DNA of 37,865 nt from an uncultured Christensenella sp. (GTDB lineage: Bacteria > Bacillota > Clostridia > Christensenellales > Pumilibacteraceae), in assembly GCA_910577995.1 (NCBI GenBank), contig CAJTND010000003.1, positions 1 through 37,865 of the forward strand, in the 5' to 3' direction. How positions within the stretch are numbered: the first letter of the stretch is position 1; each line of letters opens with the position of its first letter. The position numbers were made by a program, and so were the translations under genes. This document shows positions 17,804-27,026 of the stretch, in pieces. The notes beneath the pieces are model-generated. The model had not been told where the DNA came from, searched no databases, and saw nothing but the letters and a program-made list of their open reading frames with translations.

Positions 17804-20800
17804 TGCCGAGAGATAAGAGCATAAAGAAAGTCCTTGTTATAGGTTCGGGTCCGATCACCATCGGGCAAGCCGCAGAGTTCGACTATGCGGGCACGCAGGC
17901 GTGCCGCACGCTCAAAAGCAAGAAGATACAGGTCGTGCTCGTCAACTCCAATCCCGCGACCATCATGACGGACAACGCCATGGCGGACAGCATATACATC
18001 GAGCCGCTCGACATACCGACGCTCGAACGCATAATCGCGCTCGAACGCCCCGACAGCATACTGCCCGGGCTCGGCGGTCAGACAGGTCTTACGCTGTCCA
18101 TGGAGCTTGCCAAGACGGGCATACTCGACAAGTATGGCGTGCGGCTCTTGGGCGTCAAGCCCGACACGATAGACAAGGCAGAGGACCGCGAGCTGTTCAA
18201 AAAAGCGATGCTCGAGATCGGTCAGCCGTGCGTGCCGTCGACGGTCGTAAACGACGTAGAGTCCGCCGTCGCTTTTGCAAACGAGATAGGCTATCCCGTC
18301 ATCGTCCGCCCCGCGTTCACGCTCGGCGGCGCGGGCGGCGGCATAGCGGAGAACGAGAGCGAGCTGCGCGAGATAGCGCGCGGCGGTCTCGAGCTTTCGC
18401 CGATCAATCAAACGCTCATAGAAAAGAGCATTTACGGCTGGAAGGAAATAGAGTTCGAGGTCATGCGCGACGGCGCAGGCAATGTTATAAGCATCTGTTC
18501 GATGGAGAACCTCGACCCCGTCGGCATACACACGGGCGACAGTATAGTAGTCGCGCCGACGATGACGCTTTCCGACCTCGAATTCCAAATGCTGCGTACC
18601 GCCGCGCTCGATATAATCACGCACCTCGATATAGAAGGCGGCTGTAACTGCCAATTCGCGCTCGACCCCGTTTCGAGCAATTACGCCGTCATCGAAGTCA
18701 ATCCGCGCGTGTCGCGCTCGTCCGCGCTCGCGTCCAAGGCGACGGGCTATCCGATAGCCAAGGTGTCGACGCTCATCGCGCTCGGCTACACGCTCGACGA
18801 GATACCCAACGCCGTTACGGGCAAGACCTGCGCATGTTTCGAGCCGACTATCGATTATTGCGTCGTCAAGCTGCCCAAGTGGCCGTTCGATAAATTCGTA
18901 TACGCCAAGCGCACGCTCGGCACGCAAATGAAAGCGACGGGCGAGGTCATGGCGATAGCTACGGGCTTCGAGGCGGGCTTGCTGAAAGCAGTGCGCGGCG
19001 CGCTCGGCATGTATACGCTCGAGCACGCGCATTACCGCGAGCTGTCCGACGAGGAGATCGAGGACATGCTCATGCCCGCGACGGACTTCCGCCTGTTCGT
19101 GCTCTACGAATCGATACGGCGCGGAACGCCGCTCGAGCATATAAACGAAAAGACCAAGATCGACATGTGGTTTTTGCAAAAGCTGAAAAACCTCGTCGAT
19201 TACGAAAACTCGGTGCGCGGCAAAGCGCTTACCAAAGCGGAATACATGCGCGGCAAAAAGCTCGGCTATCCCGACGCCGCGCTCGGCAAGCTCAGCGGAC
19301 AGAAGCTGCCTATGCACCGTCGCGCGGTGTTCAAGACGGTCGACACGTGCGCCGCGGAGTTCAAAGCGGAAACGCCGTACTTCTATTCGACCTACGACGA
19401 CGAGAACGAAGCCAAAGAGTACATCGAGGAGCGCAAGAGCGACCGCAAGCGCGTCATAGTTTTCGGCTCGGGTCCGATACGCATCGGGCAGGGCATAGAG
19501 TTCGACTATGCGTCCGTACACTGCGTGTGGGAGCTGAAAGAACTCGGCTACGACGTCGCGATAGTCAACAACAATCCCGAAACGGTCTCTACCGACTTCG
19601 ATACCGCCGACAGGCTGTACTTCGAGCCGCTTACAGAAGAGGACGTAGACAACGTGATAGCGACTGAGCGTCCCTACGGAGTCGTCGTCGCTTTCGGCGG
19701 ACAGACGGCTATCAAGCTGACCAAGCACCTTCACGACAGCGGCGTGCGCATACTCGGAACGCCCGCCGACTCGATAGACGCGGCGGAGGATCGCGAAAGG
19801 TTCGACGCACTGCTCGAAGAGCTCGGCATCGCGCGTCCGAAGGGTCATACCGTCAAGACGACGGAGGAAGCGCTCGCCGCGGGCAACGACCTCGGCTATC
19901 CCGTGCTGTTGCGTCCGTCGTATGTGCTCGGCGGTCAGAACATGATAATAGCGTTCTCCGACGAGGACGTCAAAGAATACATGAAGATAATATTGGAGGG
20001 CAATCCCGACAATATCATCCTTATAGATAAGTACGTCATGGGCACGGAGCTCGAGGTCGACGCTATCTGTGACGGCGAGGATATACTTATCCCCGGCATA
20101 ATGGAGCACATCGAGCGCGCGGGCGTGCACAGCGGCGACTCGATAGCTGTATATCCGTCGCAGAACATCACCGACAAAAACAAAGAGGAGCTTATCGAAT
20201 ACACGCGCAAGCTCGCGCTCGCGCTCGATACCAAAGGGCTCGTCAATATCCAATACATAGTCAGCGGCGGCAAGATCTATGTTATCGAGGTCAACCCGCG
20301 CTCGTCGCGCACGATACCGTACATTTCCAAGGTCACGGGCGTGCCGATGATAAAGCTCGCTACGGAGTGCATGGTCGGCAAAAAGCTGAAAAAGCTCGGT
20401 TACGGTACGGGGCTGTACCGCTCCGCGCCGTATGTCGCAGTCAAGGTGCCGATATTCTCGTTCGAGAAGCTCACCGACCTCGACACACATCTCGGACCGG
20501 AAATGAAGTCGACTGGCGAGGTGCTCGGCATAGGCAAGACGCTCGAAGAAGCGCTGTACAAGGGCTTGAGCGCGGCGGGCTACAAGATGAAGCGCACGGG
20601 CGGCATATTGCTTTCCGTCCGCGATTCCGACAAGCCCGAGATAGTCAACGTCGCAAAGAATTACTACGAGCTCGGGTTCAAGCTGTACGCGACCGAGGGC
20701 ACGGCGCGTGTCATCGCCAAATCCGGCATGCAGGTGACAGTCGTCGACAAGATAAACGAATCGGACGGAAAAAACGAAACGACTATGGGGCTGCTCGATA

Positions 20801-21861
20801 CGGGCAAGGTCGATTACCTCGTTTCCACGTCGACGCGCGGTAGGATACCGACGCTCGACGACGTTAAGCTCCGTCGGCGCGCGGTCATGCTGAATATCCC
20901 GTGTCTTACTGCGATAGACACGGCTAACGCGCTGTCGTATGCGCTCAAAAGCCGTTACAGCTCGGTAAATACCGAGCTCGTCGATATCAACGATATGCGC
21001 ACCGAGCGCCAGCGGCTCAACTTTATCAAGATGCAGGGTTGCGGCAACGACTATATCTACGTCGACTGTCTGACGCACCCGATAACAAATATGGAGTCGG
21101 TCGCGGTCAACCTGTCCGACAGGCATTTCAGCGTAGGCGGCGACGGCGTGATATTCATCTATCCGTCGGACACCTGCGATGCAAAAATGCGCATGTTCAA
21201 TTCCGACGGCTCGGAAGGCAAGATGTGCGGCAACGGCATCCGCTGTGTCGGCAAGTATCTTTACGACAACGGCAAGACCGACAAGCTCGATATAACCGTC
21301 GACACGCTGTCGGGCGTGCGCAAGCTCCGCCTGTTCGCGCGCGACGGCAAAGTCAATTCCGTTAAGGTCGATATGGGCGCGGCGGTGTTCGAGCCCGAGA
21401 AGATCCCCGTTGCGCTCGAACCGAACAAGGACGGCGCGATAATAGAGCGCGAGATAGACACGCCGCGCGGCAAGATAAAGATAAACTGCGTTTCTATGGG
21501 CAATCCGCACTGCGTCATATTCGTTCCAGACCTCGTTTCGTATGACGTTAAGGGCGTGGGCGAGCTGCTCGGCGGCGACAAAACGCTGTTCCCCGAGGGC
21601 GTCAACGTCGAGTTCGTCCAGGTCATAGACGGCACGCACCTCAAGCTCCGCGTCATCGAGCGCGGCACGGGCGAAACGCTCGCCTGCGGCACGGGCGCAT
21701 GCGCGGCGGCGGTGGCGGCGATACGCTCCGGCTACTGCGACGCGGACGCGGAGATATCGGTAAGACTGCCCGGCGGCGAGCTTGTCATACGCTATGCCGA
21801 CGGCACGGTGTATCTGACGGGCGAGGCGCACGAGGTGTTCCGCGGCACGGTTCGGCTGTAA
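17803..21861 (+). CDS. carB-dapF: Carbamoyl-phosphate synthase large subunit fused to diaminopimelate epimerase
   Basis: This is one uninterrupted 1,352-residue frame starting at ATG 17803 (AGGAGG 6 nt upstream). Residues ~1-1065 are a complete CarB. The first ATP-grasp half has RPAFTLGGAGGG and EVNPRVSRSSA. An oligomerisation segment follows, then the second half from ~550 (GSGPIRIGQGIEFDY, RPSYVLGGQNM, EVNPRSSRTIP) and an MGS-like allosteric domain ending about TELVDI. After a linker of under ten residues comes complete DapF (~1070-1352): FIKMQGCGNDY, the catalytic cysteines Cys1142 (KMCGNGIRC) and Cys1295 (LACGTGAC), and MGNPHCV. The Met codon at the junction (20995) has no ribosome-binding site, so separate translation of DapF is unlikely. 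CarB makes carbamoyl phosphate; DapF converts LL-DAP to meso-DAP for peptidoglycan and lysine. Both parts keep their key residues. Confidence 0.93.
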   Translation: MPRDKSIKKVLVIGSGPITIGQAAEFDYAGTQACRTLKSKKIQVVLVNSNPATIMTDNAMADSIYIEPLDIPTLERIIALERPDSILPGLGGQTGLTLSMELAKTGILDKYGVRLLGVKPDTIDKAEDRELFKKAMLEIGQPCVPSTVVNDVESAVAFANEIGYPVIVRPAFTLGGAGGGIAENESELREIARGGLELSPINQTLIEKSIYGWKEIEFEVMRDGAGNVISICSMENLDPVGIHTGDSIVVAPTMTLSDLEFQMLRTAALDIITHLDIEGGCNCQFALDPVSSNYAVIEVNPRVSRSSALASKATGYPIAKVSTLIALGYTLDEIPNAVTGKTCACFEPTIDYCVVKLPKWPFDKFVYAKRTLGTQMKATGEVMAIATGFEAGLLKAVRGALGMYTLEHAHYRELSDEEIEDMLMPATDFRLFVLYESIRRGTPLEHINEKTKIDMWFLQKLKNLVDYENSVRGKALTKAEYMRGKKLGYPDAALGKLSGQKLPMHRRAVFKTVDTCAAEFKAETPYFYSTYDDENEAKEYIEERKSDRKRVIVFGSGPIRIGQGIEFDYASVHCVWELKELGYDVAIVNNNPETVSTDFDTADRLYFEPLTEEDVDNVIATERPYGVVVAFGGQTAIKLTKHLHDSGVRILGTPADSIDAAEDRERFDALLEELGIARPKGHTVKTTEEALAAGNDLGYPVLLRPSYVLGGQNMIIAFSDEDVKEYMKIILEGNPDNIILIDKYVMGTELEVDAICDGEDILIPGIMEHIERAGVHSGDSIAVYPSQNITDKNKEELIEYTRKLALALDTKGLVNIQYIVSGGKIYVIEVNPRSSRTIPYISKVTGVPMIKLATECMVGKKLKKLGYGTGLYRSAPYVAVKVPIFSFEKLTDLDTHLGPEMKSTGEVLGIGKTLEEALYKGLSAAGYKMKRTGGILLSVRDSDKPEIVNVAKNYYELGFKLYATEGTARVIAKSGMQVTVVDKINESDGKNETTMGLLDTGKVDYLVSTSTRGRIPTLDDVKLRRRAVMLNIPCLTAIDTANALSYALKSRYSSVNTELVDINDMRTERQRLNFIKMQGCGNDYIYVDCLTHPITNMESVAVNLSDRHFSVGGDGVIFIYPSDTCDAKMRMFNSDGSEGKMCGNGIRCVGKYLYDNGKTDKLDITVDTLSGVRKLRLFARDGKVNSVKVDMGAAVFEPEKIPVALEPNKDGAIIEREIDTPRGKIKINCVSMGNPHCVIFVPDLVSYDVKGVGELLGGDKTLFPEGVNVEFVQVIDGTHLKLRVIERGTGETLACGTGACAAAVAAIRSGYCDADAEISVRLPGGELVIRYADGTVYLTGEAHEVFRGTVRL

Positions 21862-21924
21862 CACGGCGTTACGGGACTTGATGTAAAGGCAAATTCGGTA
21901 CGATAAAGGATAAAAAGGACTATC

Positions 21925-23553
21925 ATGGAAAAGTACATTTTCGTTACGGGCGGGGTCGTTTCGGGACTCGGCAAGGGAATAACTGCGGCGAGCCTCGGCG
22001 TGATACTCAAATCCAAAGGGCTCAAGGTCATAGCGCAAAAGCTCGACCCGTATATCAACGTCGACCCGGGCACGATGAGCCCGTTCCAGCACGGCGAAGT
22101 TTTCGTCACAGAGGACGGCGCGGAGACCGACCTCGACCTCGGGCATTACGAGCGGTTCATCGACGAAAATCTCAATAAGTTCAGCAACCTGACAACGGGC
22201 AAGGTGTACGCGACGGTGCTAGACAACGAGCGGCGCGGCGTGTACAACGGCGAGACCGTTCAGGTCATACCGCACGTTACCAACGAGATAAAGAAGTTTA
22301 TCTATTCCGTCGGCAAAAAGATAAGCGCGGACGTGGTGATCACCGAGATAGGCGGCACTGTCGGCGATATAGAGAGCCTGCCGTTCATCGAGGCGATACG
22401 CCAGGTGAGCAACGACGTAGGCAGGGAGAACTGCCTGTTCGTGCACGTAACGCTCGCGCCGACGCTCTCGTCCAACGGCGAGGTCAAGACCAAGCCGACG
22501 CAGCATTCGGTCAAGACACTGCGCTCGCTCGGCATACAGCCCAACCTTATAGTGCTTAGGACGAGCAAGCCGCTCGACGACAAGCTCAAACAAAAGCTCG
22601 CGCTGTCCTGCAACGTCGAGCCCGACTGCGTTATGGAAAACCTCGACGCCGATCTTCTGTACGAAGTTCCGCTGTTGCTTCTAAACGGCGGTATCGACGA
22701 GATAGTTTCGCGCGAGCTCGGCTTGCCCGAAACAAAGCCCATGCTCGACGGCTGGCGCGGCATGGTAGAGCGCGCGAAAGCGCGGGACGGCGCAGTCACG
22801 ATAGCGCTCGTCGGTAAGTACGTGCAGATGTTCGACGCGTATCTGTCCGTCGCGGAAGCGTTGACGCACGCCGGCATAGAGAACGGCGTCAAGATAGATC
22901 TTAAATGGATAGACGCGGAAAAGATAACCGACCGCACGGTCGGCGATATACTCGGCGCAGCGGACGGCGTGATAGTGCCCGGCGGTTTCGGCGACCGCGG
23001 CATCGAGGGCATGATAACGTCCGCCAAGTACTGCCGCGAGCATAACAAGCCGTACTTCGGCATCTGCCTCGGCATGCAGATAGCAGTCATCGAGTTCGCA
23101 CGCAATGTGCTCGGCTATGCCGACGCGACCTCGCGCGAGTTCGACCCTGCATCGCAGCACAAAGTCATAGACATAATGGAAGACCAGGTCGGCTATGAGA
23201 ATACGGGCGGAACGATGCGGCTCGGCGCTTACGAATGTAAGATAACGCCCGATACGACGCTCGAAAAATGCTACGGCAAGGGCGTGCAGTCGATAACCGA
23301 AAGACACCGCCACAGATACGAATTCAACAACGCGATGCGCGAGCCGATGACGGCGGCGGGGCTTACGCTCTGCGGACAGTCGCCCAACGGCAACCTTGTC
23401 GAGGCGGTGGAGATAACTGACAAGCTTTTCTACGTCGGCGTGCAGTATCATCCCGAGTTCAAATCGCGTCCCGCTAATCCGCACCCCGTGTTTCGCGAGT
23501 TTATCGCCGCGTCCAAAGCGTTCAAGGCGGCGCGCGGCAAGTCCGCAAAGTAA
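21925..23553 (+). CDS. pyrG: CTP synthase
   Basis: PyrG converts UTP to CTP with ATP and glutamine nitrogen. The N-terminal amidoligase domain (~1-270) opens with FVTGGVVSGLGKG (P-loop) and includes QKLDPYINVDPGTMSPFQHGEV and EIGGTVGDIES. The C-terminal glutaminase domain has its nucleophile Cys near residue 381 (FGICLGMQ) and the His-Glu pair in YHPEFKSRP. Length (542 aa) is standard. ATG at 21925 is preceded by AAAGG with 6-nt spacing. It starts 63 bp after carB-dapF and sits 11 bp before dapL, so it probably belongs to the same transcript. It is the third glutamine amidotransferase in the run. Confidence 0.97.
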   Translation: MEKYIFVTGGVVSGLGKGITAASLGVILKSKGLKVIAQKLDPYINVDPGTMSPFQHGEVFVTEDGAETDLDLGHYERFIDENLNKFSNLTTGKVYATVLDNERRGVYNGETVQVIPHVTNEIKKFIYSVGKKISADVVITEIGGTVGDIESLPFIEAIRQVSNDVGRENCLFVHVTLAPTLSSNGEVKTKPTQHSVKTLRSLGIQPNLIVLRTSKPLDDKLKQKLALSCNVEPDCVMENLDADLLYEVPLLLLNGGIDEIVSRELGLPETKPMLDGWRGMVERAKARDGAVTIALVGKYVQMFDAYLSVAEALTHAGIENGVKIDLKWIDAEKITDRTVGDILGAADGVIVPGGFGDRGIEGMITSAKYCREHNKPYFGICLGMQIAVIEFARNVLGYADATSREFDPASQHKVIDIMEDQVGYENTGGTMRLGAYECKITPDTTLEKCYGKGVQSITERHRHRYEFNNAMREPMTAAGLTLCGQSPNGNLVEAVEITDKLFYVGVQYHPEFKSRPANPHPVFREFIAASKAFKAARGKSAK

Positions 23554-23564
23554 AAGGAGATCTC

Positions 23565-24761
23565 ATGAAGCTCAATCAGAACTTTTCCAAGCTCGGCGAT
23601 AATTATCTTTTTGCCGAGGTCGAGCGCAGAGTTACCGCGTACAAGACCGAGTTTCCGCAGGCGGACGTCATAAGCCTCGGCATAGGCGACGTTACGCAGC
23701 CGCTGTCGATGAAGGTCGTCGACGCGTGCAAGAACGCCGCGACCGAGCTGAGCATGCGCGCAGGCTTCCGCGGCTACGGTCCTTACGACGGTTATCCCTT
23801 CCTCAAAAACGCTATAATCGATTACTACAAGCTCCGCGGCATCGACAATATCCACCCCGACGAGGTGTTCGTCACCGACGGCGCGAAAAACGGTATAGGC
23901 AACTTCCTCGACCTGTTTTCGCCCAAGTGCACGGTGCTGATACCCGATCCCGTGTACCCTGCGTATGTCGACGCCAACGTAATGGCGGGGCATAAGATAA
24001 TCTACCTCGACGGGCGCGAAAACAATTTCCTGCCCATGCCGCCCGCGCGGGTCAAGGCGGATATCATCTACATATGCTCGCCCAACAATCCGACGGGCGC
24101 GGCGTACACAGTTGAACAGCTCAAAGCGTGGGTGGACTACGCGCTCGATACCGACGCGGTGATACTCTATGACGCGGCTTACGAATCGTACATCGAGGGC
24201 AGCGACGCGGCGCGGTCGATATTCCAAGTGACGGGCGCGCGCGATTGCGCAGTGGAGATATGCTCGTTCTCCAAGATGTCCGGCTTTACGGGCGTTAGGT
24301 GCGGCTGGAACATCATTCCGATGAATTCGCCGCTCAACCGCATGTGGCTCAGACGGCAGGCGGTCAAGTTCAACGGCACGTCTTACGTAGTACAGCGCAT
24401 GGCGGAAAGCGCGTTGCGCGGCGGCTACGAGGACACCAAGAAAATGGTCGAGGTTTACCGTTCCAACGCCAAGCTCATAACCAAGCTGTTCGACAAACTG
24501 AAAATACAGTATGTGGGCGGCGTGCACGCGCCGTACGTGTGGTTCTATACCGGCGTCGATTCGGGGGAGTTTTTCGACTACCTGCTCAAAAAGGCGAGGA
24601 TAGTCAGTACCCCCGGCAGCGGCTTCGGCAAGAACTGCAACGGCTGGATGCGCATCACGTCGTTCAATACGCCCGAGCGCACTGCGGAGGCGGTCAAGCG
24701 TTTCGAGACGTTCTGGAAGGAATTCGTCGAGGTCAAAGACAAGGTATTGACCTGCCTATAA
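23565..24761 (+). CDS. dapL: LL-diaminopimelate aminotransferase
   Basis: DapL is a PLP-dependent fold-type I enzyme that makes LL-DAP directly from tetrahydrodipicolinate and glutamate, bypassing the succinyl or acetyl route. The product is the substrate of the DapF part encoded just upstream, so the last two steps to meso-DAP lie within 6 kb. Visible features are YGPYDGYPFLKNAI near the N-terminus, the SPNNPTGAAY loop, the PLP lysine near residue 237 (SFSKMSGFTGVRCGW) and MRITSFNT near the C-terminus. Length (398 aa) is close to characterised DapL proteins (about 400-410). AAAGGAG sits 6 nt before the ATG. A strong hairpin follows 12 bp after the stop. Confidence 0.95.
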   Translation: MKLNQNFSKLGDNYLFAEVERRVTAYKTEFPQADVISLGIGDVTQPLSMKVVDACKNAATELSMRAGFRGYGPYDGYPFLKNAIIDYYKLRGIDNIHPDEVFVTDGAKNGIGNFLDLFSPKCTVLIPDPVYPAYVDANVMAGHKIIYLDGRENNFLPMPPARVKADIIYICSPNNPTGAAYTVEQLKAWVDYALDTDAVILYDAAYESYIEGSDAARSIFQVTGARDCAVEICSFSKMSGFTGVRCGWNIIPMNSPLNRMWLRRQAVKFNGTSYVVQRMAESALRGGYEDTKKMVEVYRSNAKLITKLFDKLKIQYVGGVHAPYVWFYTGVDSGEFFDYLLKKARIVSTPGSGFGKNCNGWMRITSFNTPERTAEAVKRFETFWKEFVEVKDKVLTCL

Positions 24762-24772
24762 AAAACTTTATC

Positions 24773-24799
24773 CGTCGCTTCCCGTTGCGGGAGGCGACG
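24773..24799 (+). promoter_or_regulatory. 12-bp hairpin between dapL and the TPR gene
   Basis: CGTCGCTTCCCG (24773-24784) pairs with CGGGAGGCGACG (24788-24799) around a 3-nt loop, with a single G-T pair. No T-run follows on the + strand, so it is a poor terminator there. It may protect the dapL mRNA end or bury the GGGAGG at 24789-24794. Its left arm contains CGTCGCTTCCC, the exact reverse complement of GGGAAGCGACG in the ~288-bp repeats, so it may be a relic of that family. Confidence 0.5.
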
Positions 24800-24813
24800 C
24801 ATGCTTTGCGGAA

Positions 24814-26916
24814 TTGAAAAAGACGATAACATTACCCAAGCGGCTCGTTTCGCCGCCGATAGATTTTTCCGCCGCCGTTGCCTCGCGCAGTGCGTGCGGC
24901 GTGACGCTCGAATACACGGAGTACGGCTTCATACAGCTCGGCTCGGGCAGGGTCGTGCTGTTCGACGCGTACTCGGCGGCGCATGCTTACGAGCCGTACG
25001 CGATGCGGTTCGGCGTTATCGCTTTTCCTTTTTCGCTCACGTGCATGACGGACAGCGGCGAGCGCGTCGCTTACGCGGGGCTTCGGTTCGGCGAGGACGA
25101 GATAACGGAATGGAAGCTCTGCCATGCGCGCGACGATTCCGAGCTGTACGCGAGGCTCACCGTCGATCCCGACGCGGCGGCAACGCCGATAATGTCGGGC
25201 GTGTGCGGACTTGCCGACGCGGATGACTACGCGCTGTATCGCAGTCGAATCAAGGACGATCCGCTCGCGGGTCAGATAGTGCTAAACGGCGAAACGCACA
25301 AGGTGGTGGAGCTGTTCGGCAAGAAGTACGCGGTGTTTTCCGCAGGCTGGGGCGACGGACAGTACCGAAGCTACGTCGGGTGCGCGGCGGACGGGCGAGC
25401 GGTCGCATTGATAGTCGATTTCGGCATGATAGACTACGGTGCGCCGACGGACGAGACCGTCGAGGTCGAGATAGACGAAAAGGATATGTTCGTCTACGAC
25501 CCGACCAAGACCGCGACGGAAAACAATATCGCGATGTGGACGCACAGGCTGGAAACCGCCGCGACGGCAAAAGACAGGCTCAACGCGCTGTCGCGGCGCG
25601 GGTATGCGTATCATTCCTCGGGCAACAAGGACGCGGCGCTCGCCGATTACGAGGCGGCGATAGAAACGAGCAGGAGCGTCGACGACCGCGCGGCGATGCT
25701 TCGGTCGTGGTCGGTTTTCGACAACGCCGCCGAGCTGTATATAGAAAAAGCCGATTACCCGTCGGCTATCGCGGTGATGAACGCCGCGCTCGAGATAGGC
25801 GACAACTTCTATACGGGCGCGTACGTGCGGCTCATCGATCTGTACCAACTGACCAAAAACGGCGACAAGGCGATAGAGACCGCCGAGCGGCTTATAGGCA
25901 AGCGACCCGACGACCCCGTGGCTAACATGAAGTTCGCCGAGGTGTGCGTTTCCGTCATGGACTACGCGCGCGCGGCAAAGACCTACGAGCGGCTCGCGAC
26001 CGAGTTTCGGCTGTACGAAAACCTCTTCGACGAGGCGTCGTGCCTTATAGAGCTCGGCGACTACGACGGCGCGGACGCCGCGCTCGAAAGCCACCCCGCA
26101 ACGGAATACAGCGAACAGTATTGGTACTACAAAGCTTACATCGACTTAAAACGTCGGAACTACCGCGCCGCGCTCGCCAAGGCGGAAAAGTCGCATTCCA
26201 TAGACCCCGAGTACATGCCGGCGCTGTATCTGCTGATCGATATAGAATCGCTGTTGCAGGAGTATCATGCCGTCGCGACTTATGCCGAGGAGTATAAAAA
26301 ACTCCGACCCAATAAGGAATACGGATTCAGCGTCTGCGCGGAAGCGCACTTGATACTCGGCAATTTTTCCGAGTGCTCGCGCAATTATTACTACCTGTAT
26401 GAAAACGTCAAGCACGACGACAAGTACGCCGCGCTCGCGGCGATAACGGCGGCGCGTATGGGCGACGTAAAGCGCAAGTCGGCGATACTCCGTCGGCTGA
26501 GACGCAAGCGCAGCGCGTACTACTACGGCGCGATCTACGCTATATATATCAAGCGTCATTCTCGGCGCGATATGGCGCTGTCAAACGTCATGTACAAGCT
26601 CGACGCGGACGACGATTTCCTGTTACAGCTCGCGACGTATCTTACCGCGTCGGGAAACCTCATATCCGCGTCGCGGTTGTTGAAAATGCTTAGCTACCGC
26701 AACGCGCAGTCGCCCGAGCTCGTCGCACAGCAGATACGCACTGCCGCGGCTGTCAACGACGAAAAGCTTTTCGCGTCGTTTTTTGAGTATTACACGGCGA
26801 ATTACGTCGGCGGTCTGGACGCGGACGACATGCGTCGGCTCGCCGCAAGATTCCGCGGAACGGATGCGGGCGTCGGTCTTAGGACGATAGGCGCGCGCGA
26901 CGGCGGCAAGGCTTAG
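24814..26916 (+). CDS. DUF4241-like domain plus TPR repeat protein
   Basis: The 700-residue product has no signal peptide or membrane segment and is presumably cytoplasmic. Residues ~35-215 resemble DUF4241: an SGRVVLFDA start, a YAGLRFGEDEITEWKL strand-turn and the signature GWGDGQYRSYVG...DFGMI. I assign this from memory of the family pattern. From ~230 to ~680 come about a dozen helix-turn-helix repeats of TPR type (for example KDAALADYEAAIE, YPSAIAVMNAALE, DYARAAKTYERLA), likely a protein-binding solenoid. The TTG start at 24814 is the only start-like codon near the N-terminus and lacks a good ribosome-binding site. The nearest GGGAGG is 20 nt upstream, inside a hairpin, and better placed for an out-of-frame ATG at 24801. 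The exact start is therefore uncertain. Function is unknown. Confidence 0.7.
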   Translation: MKKTITLPKRLVSPPIDFSAAVASRSACGVTLEYTEYGFIQLGSGRVVLFDAYSAAHAYEPYAMRFGVIAFPFSLTCMTDSGERVAYAGLRFGEDEITEWKLCHARDDSELYARLTVDPDAAATPIMSGVCGLADADDYALYRSRIKDDPLAGQIVLNGETHKVVELFGKKYAVFSAGWGDGQYRSYVGCAADGRAVALIVDFGMIDYGAPTDETVEVEIDEKDMFVYDPTKTATENNIAMWTHRLETAATAKDRLNALSRRGYAYHSSGNKDAALADYEAAIETSRSVDDRAAMLRSWSVFDNAAELYIEKADYPSAIAVMNAALEIGDNFYTGAYVRLIDLYQLTKNGDKAIETAERLIGKRPDDPVANMKFAEVCVSVMDYARAAKTYERLATEFRLYENLFDEASCLIELGDYDGADAALESHPATEYSEQYWYYKAYIDLKRRNYRAALAKAEKSHSIDPEYMPALYLLIDIESLLQEYHAVATYAEEYKKLRPNKEYGFSVCAEAHLILGNFSECSRNYYYLYENVKHDDKYAALAAITAARMGDVKRKSAILRRLRRKRSAYYYGAIYAIYIKRHSRRDMALSNVMYKLDADDDFLLQLATYLTASGNLISASRLLKMLSYRNAQSPELVAQQIRTAAAVNDEKLFASFFEYYTANYVGGLDADDMRRLAARFRGTDAGVGLRTIGARDGGKA

Positions 26917-26991
26917 CGCGTATACCACATATCGGCGCGTTTGTCAATAGGTTTTTGTAAAATATTGTGCGAAAAATTTTTTCCGCGGGTA

Positions 26992-27020
26992 TTGATTTTT
27001 TTCGCCGATACGGGTATAAT
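26992..27020 (+). promoter_or_regulatory. Sigma-A type promoter of the 6S-like RNA
   Basis: TTGATT (26992-26997) and a perfect TATAAT (27015-27020) are 17 bp apart. The expected start is at 27027-27030, exactly where the RNA's closing stem begins. Confidence 0.8.
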
Positions 27021-27026
27021 AAATTT

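Noticed and set aside
20985..21010. Separate dapF start at ATG 20995
   Set aside because: No ribosome-binding site precedes it and the CarB frame reads through without a stop.
21878..21904. Promoter before pyrG (TTGATG, TACGAT)
   Set aside because: The spacer is only 15 bp and both boxes are weak; read-through from carB-dapF is simpler.
17593..22146. A 1517-aa minus-strand open frame opposite carA and carB-dapF
   Set aside because: The + strand carries unmistakable conserved enzymes; the antisense product has no recognisable motif and is explained by GC-rich codon bias.
24801..25226. 141-aa frame with a good ribosome-binding site starting at ATG 24801
   Set aside because: It runs inside the DUF4241/TPR gene in another frame and its product is Arg-rich with no motif. 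It is kept only as a possible start-site issue.
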